From: Planctomycetota bacterium
Lineage (GTDB): Bacteria > Planctomycetota > Planctomycetia > Pirellulales > Thermoguttaceae
Assembly (NCBI GenBank): GCA_013202535.1
Contig: JABMRP010000179.1
Coordinates: 1-11,274, forward strand
Length of the DNA: 11,274 bases
Reading direction: 5' to 3'
Shown here: positions 6,846 to 11,274 of the stretch, in pieces
Layout of the letters: each line of letters starts with the position of its first letter
Numbering within the stretch: position 1 is the first letter of the stretch
Translations under genes and position numbers: made by a program
The notes under the pieces: model-generated
What the model saw: only the letters and a program-made list of their open reading frames with translations
Databases searched by the model: none
Told to the model about the DNA's origin: nothing

Positions 6846-7783
6846 TCAGATACCACCTCTCCACCGGCGCGCGAACCCATGGCATGATACACGGTGGCGT
6901 TGATGCTGTCGGTGATAAACCGTCCCGAACCGTCACCCATCATCGCTGAAACACCGCCGGAATGATGACTCCGCGCGGAGACCACCACATCCGTTCCCGT
7001 TTGCGTGCAGGGCGCGCGAAGGGTGCTGGTGCAGTAATTGAACCGGTCGGGTTGGGAGGTGTTGGGGCCATAGAGCGTGCTGAAATGCGCGCCGGCGTGG
7101 CGCGAATTCAAATACCTCCCGCGGACATCCTGTTTCTCGGAACCGATGGCCCCATCTTCGACCAGGATGATCTCACTGAACATCAGCGTGTTGCTGGTGC
7201 CGTCGGTGATGTCGGAAATCCGCACCGGCCGGAGCACGGGAAACAGCCCGTTGATGTCCATGCTCGATGCCGGCCCACCGTGATTGAAGAACGTGTTTCC
7301 GCCGTTGCCCACATAGTTACCGTGAAAACCCTGCTGATTGGTGGTTGCGGCGCCGTTATCCGTCTTGGGATTCGCGGGGTCGGAAGGGCAGATGAAGGTG
7401 GATACGACGGCCCTTTTTTCTGGCTGCAACTGGTAGGAATAGGTGCTGCTGGGCCTGTCCTCGAAGTGCTTTTGGTAGACGTCGTACAAGGCTTGTTGCT
7501 CCACGAAGGCGAGGATGCCCGGATACCAAGAGTATCGCAACCACCCGTCGGGAGCATGGGCGTCGATATACACGTACTGCCCCGGCGGGAAGGACTGCTG
7601 CGCCGAATGGTAGTTGTGCATCGCCAACCCGATCTGCTTGAGGTTGTTGCTACACTGCATCCGCCGCGCCGCCGCGCGCACCGCCTGTACCGCCGGCAGC
7701 AGCAGCCCGATGAGGATGCCGATGATGGCGATCACCACCAGCAACTCAACCAATGTGAATCCGCGACGCTCTTTCAGTTGCAT
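6842..7783 (-). CDS. DUF1559 pseudopilin-like protein (prepilin N-terminus, H-X9-DG C-terminus)
   Basis: The N-terminus carries the type IV prepilin/pseudopilin signal RRGFTLVELLVVIAIIGILIGLLLPAVQ: cleavage by a prepilin peptidase after the Gly and methylation of the Phe, with the conserved Glu at mature position 5. RAAARRMQCSNNLKQIGLAMHNYHSAQQSFPPG follows, the DUF1559 signature. Near the C-terminus HSGGVSAMMGDGSGRFI fits the H-X9-DG motif exactly. Such proteins are greatly expanded in planctomycetes and are thought to be exported through a type II/type IV pilus-like route; individual roles are unknown. An upstream GTG at 7801 would add six residues, but AAGGAG at 7789-7794 sits five bases from the ATG at 7783, which fixes the start there (313 residues). 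The stop overlaps the start of the lipoprotein gene, so the two form one unit. Confidence 0.95.
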   Translation of the reverse strand: MQLKERRGFTLVELLVVIAIIGILIGLLLPAVQAVRAAARRMQCSNNLKQIGLAMHNYHSAQQSFPPGQYVYIDAHAPDGWLRYSWYPGILAFVEQQALYDVYQKHFEDRPSSTYSYQLQPEKRAVVSTFICPSDPANPKTDNGAATTNQQGFHGNYVGNGGNTFFNHGGPASSMDINGLFPVLRPVRISDITDGTSNTLMFSEIILVEDGAIGSEKQDVRGRYLNSRHAGAHFSTLYGPNTSQPDRFNYCTSTLRAPCTQTGTDVVVSARSHHSGGVSAMMGDGSGRFITDSINATVYHAMGSRAGGEVVSE

Positions 7784-7788
7784 CGGCT

Positions 7789-7794
7789 CTCCTT
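7789..7794 (-). promoter_or_regulatory. Ribosome binding site deciding the DUF1559 start
   Basis: AAGGAG on the minus strand, five bases before the ATG at 7783. It lies inside the longer open frame that begins with GTG at 7801, so it argues against that earlier start. Confidence 0.8.
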
Positions 7795-7901
7795 CGCGCA
7801 CTGCGTCTCAAAACATCTCTGCCGGCCGAGGTGGATCCCGGCCGTCAAGACTCGGCAGGCCCGTCCCCGGGGAGCGGGACCACGCAGTAAATTGATTCCT
7901 T

Positions 7902-9134
7902 TCACTTCAATCGGCGCCGCCGCCGGCCGAACACCACCAGCGACAACAACCCCAAACCGGCCAGCACGAAGCTCGACGGCTCCGGAACAACAGCCTCGGT
8001 CGCCACGAGTTGCACGCCGTTGAGGATTGGATTGCCGGCCCCGATGTCCGTTACGGTGGCGGTAATCACACCTGCGGCGGTCGGCTGGATGCCCGTGAAG
8101 TTATGCTCGGAAGTTGGGCTGCGCGGGTCGTCGAGGAACTGGTCGCCACCCACGAGGCCCGACAGCGTCACGCGATTAATCCGGGTCCCGGTGCCATGGG
8201 ATGACGTGGAAACCCAGTCGTAGAGGTAATTGGGGTCCAGGCCGCTGAGGGTGAAAACGACCCCGTTACCTCCACTGGCGCCTGTGAAGTCGCGCCTGAC
8301 TTCGTCCGGGAACGACGGCGCCGTGCTGGGGCCATTGCCGTTAAAGAACTGGCCGCCGGTGAGCGTGAGACTGGCACCCTGAACCACGACGCCGGACGTA
8401 TCGATGACCGAGCCGGCGGCAATTGCGCCGTTGCCGGGAAAGAGGTTGTAGTTCACCCCGCCGCCGTTGACGGTACCGAAGTCCACGCCGATCACAGTCC
8501 CCACGCCAATCGGTTTCGGAGCGTCCACCGCGGTCAGCTTCACGCCGTTGAAGATGGGGTTGTTTGCAAGGGTCTCGGTCACGGTCGCCGTGATTGTGCC
8601 CGCCGTGGGTTGGATCGCGTAGAACCGATGCTCGGACGTCGGGGTGCGCGCCGAGTCCTGGGACTGCAAGCCACCCACGAGGCCCGTGAGCGTCATCCGG
8701 TTATTTCTGCCCGTCGAAGTATGTGACGAGGTGGAGACCCAGTTGTAGTACAGGCTGTTGTCCAGGCCGCTGATGGTCAACGCGATCCCCGCTCCGGTTC
8801 CGCCTGCCCACCTGAAGTCGTTCCTGACGTTTGCGTCGGGGAACGACGGCGCCGTGCTACCTGCGCCGCCGGCCCATCCGCCGCTTCCGGTAGCCGTAAG
8901 ATTCAGACTCAAGTTGTCGACCGTGACGCTGGAGGTGTCGATCACCGAGCCGGCGGCGATCGTATCGGGAATTGAGTCGAGAAGATTGTAGTTTGACACG
9001 CTGCCGTTGGTGTTGCCGATGTCCACGCCGATCACCGTGCCGACGCTGATAGGCGCTGCGTGCGCATCGGCTGGAACGAGCCATGCCAGCACCGCCATGA
9101 ACGCAACACTCAAGATGACTGTGGTACGTGACAT
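7902..9134 (-). CDS. PEP-CTERM surface protein with two tandem homologous modules
   Basis: 410 residues from the ATG at 9134. A Sec signal (about 1-27) ends near ADAHAA. Two homologous modules follow, at about 28-203 and 208-379. Each begins I-x-VGTVIGVD-x-G-x-x-NG-x-x-x-NYNL and contains IAAGSVIDTS, STAPSFPD, a DF-x-x-A-x-G-G-x-G core, SGLD-x-x-x-YxWVSTSSH, TLxGLVGG, a PTSEH-x-F-x-x-IQPTA segment and a closing ITATVT-x-NPI-x-NGV-x-L. The C-terminal VPEPSS (383-388), hydrophobic helix and Arg-rich tail (RRRRR) form a PEP-CTERM sorting signal, recognised by an exosortase that links the protein to the cell surface or exopolysaccharide matrix. The modules are Gly/Asn/Thr/Ser-rich beta structure without evident enzymatic residues, so a structural or adhesive role is inferred. 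AAGGAG at 9142-9147 favours this start over an open frame that begins 15 codons upstream. No exosortase gene is in the window. Confidence 0.92.
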   Translation of the reverse strand: MSRTTVILSVAFMAVLAWLVPADAHAAPISVGTVIGVDIGNTNGSVSNYNLLDSIPDTIAAGSVIDTSSVTVDNLSLNLTATGSGGWAGGAGSTAPSFPDANVRNDFRWAGGTGAGIALTISGLDNSLYYNWVSTSSHTSTGRNNRMTLTGLVGGLQSQDSARTPTSEHRFYAIQPTAGTITATVTETLANNPIFNGVKLTAVDAPKPIGVGTVIGVDFGTVNGGGVNYNLFPGNGAIAAGSVIDTSGVVVQGASLTLTGGQFFNGNGPSTAPSFPDEVRRDFTGASGGNGVVFTLSGLDPNYLYDWVSTSSHGTGTRINRVTLSGLVGGDQFLDDPRSPTSEHNFTGIQPTAAGVITATVTDIGAGNPILNGVQLVATEAVVPEPSSFVLAGLGLLSLVVFGRRRRRLK

Positions 9135-9424
9135 TTTGCTTCTCCTTTTGGTAATTGCCCACGTTTGTCGAACGAGCAACCGCGACCGTACCGCTTCAAG
9201 CCCCTGCGCAAGCCGGGGGCGAACTCAAACACCGCAAGTTTGACGATACCTATCAGTCGCCAGGAAAGCAAGCAAATTTACCCCCCCGCCCCAAGAATTC
9301 CTAAATCGCTTTGAACTCGGGTCGAAAACGCCCCGCTGGTGAGGGAATTTCGTCCCGGAAGACGAAAAAGACAGGCCTCGCTTCCGTGCAGAGCACGTGA
9401 ACCAGACCGACCTGGCAGCCCCTA
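9135..9424. other. Intergenic region between the PEP-CTERM and TIGR03009 genes
   Basis: 290 bp with no convincing gene. It holds the PEP-CTERM ribosome binding site. A GC-rich imperfect hairpin (GCCCC/GGGGC arms, about 9200-9220) would lie in the PEP-CTERM leader. A minus-strand TTGCTT to TAGGTA pair with 17-base spacing (about 9276 to 9248) is a weak promoter candidate. A five-base-pair hairpin at 9385-9397 lies behind the TIGR03009 stop, with a T-rich stretch downstream on the minus strand, and could be a weak terminator. The stretch next to 9425 belongs to the duplicated segment. Confidence 0.35.
9142..9147 (-). promoter_or_regulatory. Ribosome binding site deciding the PEP-CTERM start
   Basis: AAGGAG on the minus strand, seven bases before the ATG at 9134. 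It places initiation at MSRTTVI and excludes the 15-residue extension, which would put charged residues ahead of the signal peptide. Confidence 0.8.
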
Positions 9425-9510
9425 TCATCGACGGGGTGCAGTCGCCGGCGGAGAAAGTTGGGCGGAACGCGGTACCTGCGGCGTTTGCGGATTACTGGGC
9501 GTCGGAGACG
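9404..9510 (-). repeat. Duplicated segment covering the TIGR03009 gene's 3' end
   Basis: This is the partner of 6287-6394 in direct orientation. It encodes the Pro/Gln/Ser-rich tail after the conserved GWRRDV of the TIGR03009 domain and runs about 20 bp past the stop. Its frame is intact, whereas the other copy has a one-base insertion and no stop at the matching place. Confidence 0.55.
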
Positions 9511-10936
9511 ACACCACGTCGCGGCGCCAGCCAGACGGCGCGCGAGGATGCCAAAAATCGTCCCCGAAAATGCTGCTCAGCAGATCGTTGGTCTTCTGAC
9601 CGGTGAACACGTGGGTGACCCACTCCTTACCGCCCGGCGAGAAAAGCTGGATGGCGTACGGTTGCAGACTGCTGCGAGTCAGAATGAGCACCGCCCGTTG
9701 GTATTCGGCCGCGTCTTGCTGAAATCGGGGATAGGCCTCCAACCAGATCTGATCCCGGGCAACGTCGGCCGGCGTGGCCAACCGGATGAAGTACCGCTGC
9801 CGGAGTTTGTCCGCCTTGGCACCGAAGATGAACGGCAGCGGTCCGTCGGCAATCGCCTTGCCCTGCAGTTCCGGCGGAAGTTGGTGTTCGCGAAGCGTTT
9901 TGGTGGTGTAGTCGAACTGGTAGATCGCCGATCCGTTGCAGATCCATTTCTCCGGCCGATCGCCGCTCACTTCGTAAAGCCCCTTGTCCGGCGCGGCGAA
10001 TTTCAGAACCCCGTGATCCTCGGCGACCGGCTTCTGATCGGGCTGGAAGACGACGTCGTACTTCCATCGGGTGAAACTACATTTGAACGTCTTGGTTTTC
10101 TCGCTGGCTCGCTCCCATGCCACCAGCACGTTGTCCACGTCGGCTTGTTGTTGCGGGTTGAGCACGAAAGGGACACGCGGCGCGGGGACGATCACATCCG
10201 GCTGCCCCGAGCCGGCGGCCGGTTGTCGCGGCGGATACGTCTGACCGTCGGGTCGAGCCTGACCGGTCGGGTTGGGGCCCGCGGGATAGGGGGGGGTGGT
10301 TGGCGGTCTTAGCGGCACGATCGGTCGTTGCGGCGCGATCGGGCCGGGGTTGGGCGACACCTGATCGGGTGGAGTCAACGGCTGGCCTCGTTGCCCCGAC
10401 GGGGGAAACGGCCGCGGCAGCGGCAAACCGGGAGGCGAGTACGGCCCTCGGCCCGTTTCGTTGGGTTGCGCAGGCGCCGAGCCAGGGGGTACGTACTGCG
10501 GACTGTTCGGTGGCGGATACGTGGAATCGGGCCGAAATCCGTCTCCCCGCTGTGCCACTCGCGGTGGTTCGGCGGTGCGGTACTGCGGTTGGGTCCGGTA
10601 TCTTTGTTCGGCGAAGTACTGTTGGGCCGGGGGATATTGCGCGGGAGCCACGCGGCGAGGGTCGTGCCGGTAATCTTCCGACGGATAGCCGCCCGATGGG
10701 CTCGAAGGCGGTGGCAAGGGCTGGCGAGTCTCAAGCGGTCGCGGGGACCATCTCGACTGATCCTGGACGTAAGACGCCCCGGTGCGATATCGCGGGTCGG
10801 ACGGACCATCCCGTCGGGTATCCTGCGCCACGGCCCAGGGGACCACCGCCGAGACGGCTACGGCCATCAGGCCGGCCGCCGCGACGAATCGCAAGAGCCC
10901 GATTCGCAAGAGCCCAAATCGCAGGAGCACTGTCAT
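9425..10936 (-). CDS. TIGR03009 planctomycete-type secreted protein with long Pro-rich spacer
   Basis: 503 residues from the ATG at 10936. Residues 1-37 are a signal peptide (VAAAGLMAVAVSAVVPWAVA, cleavage likely before QDT). Residues 38 to about 255 are low-complexity, rich in Pro, Gln, Tyr, Arg and Gly (for example PAQYPPAQQYFAEQRYRTQPQYRT), and are probably disordered. The folded domain covers about 260-472, from QQQADVDNVLVAWERASEKTKTFKCSFTRWKYD through KWICNGSAIYQFDYTTKTLREHQLPPEL, GPLPFIFGAKADKLRQRYFIRL and WLEAYPRFQQDAAEYQRAVLIL to DDFWHPRAPSGW. This matches the TIGR03009 family, which I relate to the LolA-like lipoprotein-sorting fold; its biological role is not established. The tail (473-503) is again Pro/Ser/Gln-rich. 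AAGGA four to five bases before this ATG fixes the start. The open frame continues about 100 codons upstream, but that stretch is charged, lacks family similarity and runs into a palindrome. Confidence 0.9.
   Translation of the reverse strand: MTVLLRFGLLRIGLLRFVAAAGLMAVAVSAVVPWAVAQDTRRDGPSDPRYRTGASYVQDQSRWSPRPLETRQPLPPPSSPSGGYPSEDYRHDPRRVAPAQYPPAQQYFAEQRYRTQPQYRTAEPPRVAQRGDGFRPDSTYPPPNSPQYVPPGSAPAQPNETGRGPYSPPGLPLPRPFPPSGQRGQPLTPPDQVSPNPGPIAPQRPIVPLRPPTTPPYPAGPNPTGQARPDGQTYPPRQPAAGSGQPDVIVPAPRVPFVLNPQQQADVDNVLVAWERASEKTKTFKCSFTRWKYDVVFQPDQKPVAEDHGVLKFAAPDKGLYEVSGDRPEKWICNGSAIYQFDYTTKTLREHQLPPELQGKAIADGPLPFIFGAKADKLRQRYFIRLATPADVARDQIWLEAYPRFQQDAAEYQRAVLILTRSSLQPYAIQLFSPGGKEWVTHVFTGQKTNDLLSSIFGDDFWHPRAPSGWRRDVVSSPTPSNPQTPQVPRSAQLSPPATAPRR
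10886..10930 (-). repeat. Three 15-bp tandem units within the signal-peptide coding region
   Basis: The units 10886-10900 (GAATCGCAAGAGCCC), 10901-10915 (GATTCGCAAGAGCCC) and 10916-10930 (AAATCGCAGGAGCAC) differ at one to four positions. They encode the repeated LLRFG-LLRIG-LLRF at the start of the signal peptide. Units of 15 bp keep the frame, so copy-number change would lengthen or shorten the leader by five residues at a time. Confidence 0.8.
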
Positions 10937-10940
10937 GGGT

Positions 10941-10945
10941 TCCTT
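10941..10945 (-). promoter_or_regulatory. Ribosome binding site deciding the TIGR03009 start
   Basis: AAGGA on the minus strand, four to five bases before the ATG at 10936 and directly ahead of the signal peptide. It argues against the longer open frame that begins near 11245. Confidence 0.7.
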
Positions 10946-11088
10946 CCCGTGGTTCTCCAAGTCCCGCCACACGCGCCCGGGCCGCTGGGGCTCGGTCGCG
11001 CCGCGCCGAGTGCTGTCAATGCTATCGTCCCGGCATATCCGTACCTCCCCAGACGGGTTCCAAGGCCGGAGTCTCAGGTCGGCGGCGG

Positions 11089-11097
11089 ATTCTAGCA
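11089..11097 (-). promoter_or_regulatory. Extended -10 promoter candidate upstream of the TIGR03009 gene
   Basis: TGCTAGAAT on the minus strand is the extended -10 form (TG-N-TAnAAT-like), giving a leader of about 145 nt. At the proper distance upstream, the -35 position (TAGGGA) is poor, as is often the case with extended -10 promoters. Confidence 0.35.
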
Positions 11098-11204
11098 GGA
11101 TCCGGCGCTTCTCCCTAGGGCGATTCGTCTTGACGCCGACAACGACTGTGTGCAAGGATTCCTCGCAGACCGTTGAGAAATCCGACACAAACGAAAACGT
11201 GTGC

Positions 11205-11226
11205 CACTGCTTGCTTGCAAGCAGTG
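11205..11226. repeat. REP-like palindrome, second family, copy 1
   Basis: CACTGCTTGC, then TT, then GCAAGCAGTG form a perfect 10-bp inverted repeat able to fold as a tight hairpin. It lies upstream of the TIGR03009 gene and is unrelated in sequence to the element at 2961-3104. Confidence 0.75.
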
Positions 11227-11256
11227 CTTGTTCTTGGGTTTTCATTTCAACTCCGC

Positions 11257-11274
11257 GGCACTGCTTGCAAGCAA
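11257..11274. repeat. REP-like palindrome, second family, copy 2, cut by the window edge
   Basis: GGCACTGCTTGCAAGCAA repeats the copy-1 core (CACTGCTTGC then GCAAGCA) 30 bp beyond it, in a slightly different register. The sequence stops at the window end, so the right arm and any further copies cannot be seen. Confidence 0.6.

Larger units (their letters stand above)
10937..11204. other. Leader and promoter region of the TIGR03009 gene
   Basis: 268 bp without a credible gene. It carries the ribosome binding site next to 10936 and an extended -10 type promoter candidate centred near 11090. The open frame running through it on the minus strand is judged non-coding. Confidence 0.4.

Noticed and set aside
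7811..7880. Intrinsic terminator or attenuator between the PEP-CTERM and DUF1559 genes
   Set aside because: GCCGAG/CTCGGC and CCCG/CGGG arms can pair and a short T-run follows on the minus strand, but the stems are imperfect with a 20-base loop. The evidence does not separate a terminator from ordinary GC-rich sequence.
10937..11245. N-terminal extension of the TIGR03009 protein by about 100 residues
   Set aside because: It would bury the signal peptide inside the protein, has no family similarity, begins inside a palindromic repeat, and is bypassed by a good ribosome binding site at 10941-10945.
11205..11274. Start of a CRISPR array
   Set aside because: The two similar units are short, perfectly palindromic and differently phased. 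There are no regular spacers and no cas genes.

Overview
The window is GC-rich DNA from a planctomycete, most likely of the Pirellulales type, though the exact lineage is inferred. The evidence is its gene families: a DUF1559 pseudopilin-like protein (prepilin N-terminus plus H-X9-DG C-terminus) followed by a small TTR-like lipoprotein, a PEP-CTERM surface protein, a TIGR03009 planctomycete-type secreted protein, and a paired long and short NfeD. All complete genes lie on the minus strand. Only the 5'-truncated MATE transporter at the left edge is on the plus strand.

Layout, left to right. Positions 1-1339 hold a MATE efflux transporter missing its first membrane segment. An 81-bp convergent gap follows. 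1421-2935 (minus) is a secreted protein with an N-terminal beta-sandwich and a glycosidase-like beta-propeller. 2961-3104 is a nested, REP-like palindromic element. 3119-3706 and 3761-6031 (minus) form a two-gene NfeD operon, read from a near-consensus sigma-70 promoter at 6134-6161. 6287-6394 is a diverged copy of DNA that also forms the tail of the TIGR03009 gene. 6411-6845 (TTR-like lipoprotein) and 6842-7783 (DUF1559) overlap by an ATGA. 7902-9134 is a PEP-CTERM protein made of two tandem homologous modules. 9425-10936 is the TIGR03009 protein, with a long Pro/Gln/Tyr-rich spacer. The right edge (11205-11274) carries a second REP-like palindrome family.

Functionally this is an envelope-dominated neighbourhood: every complete product has a signal peptide, prepilin leader, lipobox or membrane segments. 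The NfeD pair probably acts in membrane protein quality control. The DUF1559/lipoprotein pair and the PEP-CTERM protein are probably surface or cell-wall components.

I see no defence system, CRISPR array, transposase, rRNA or tRNA. The best second looks are the long NfeD with two divergent tandem ClpP-like domains, the shared tail/intergenic duplication, and the two palindrome families.
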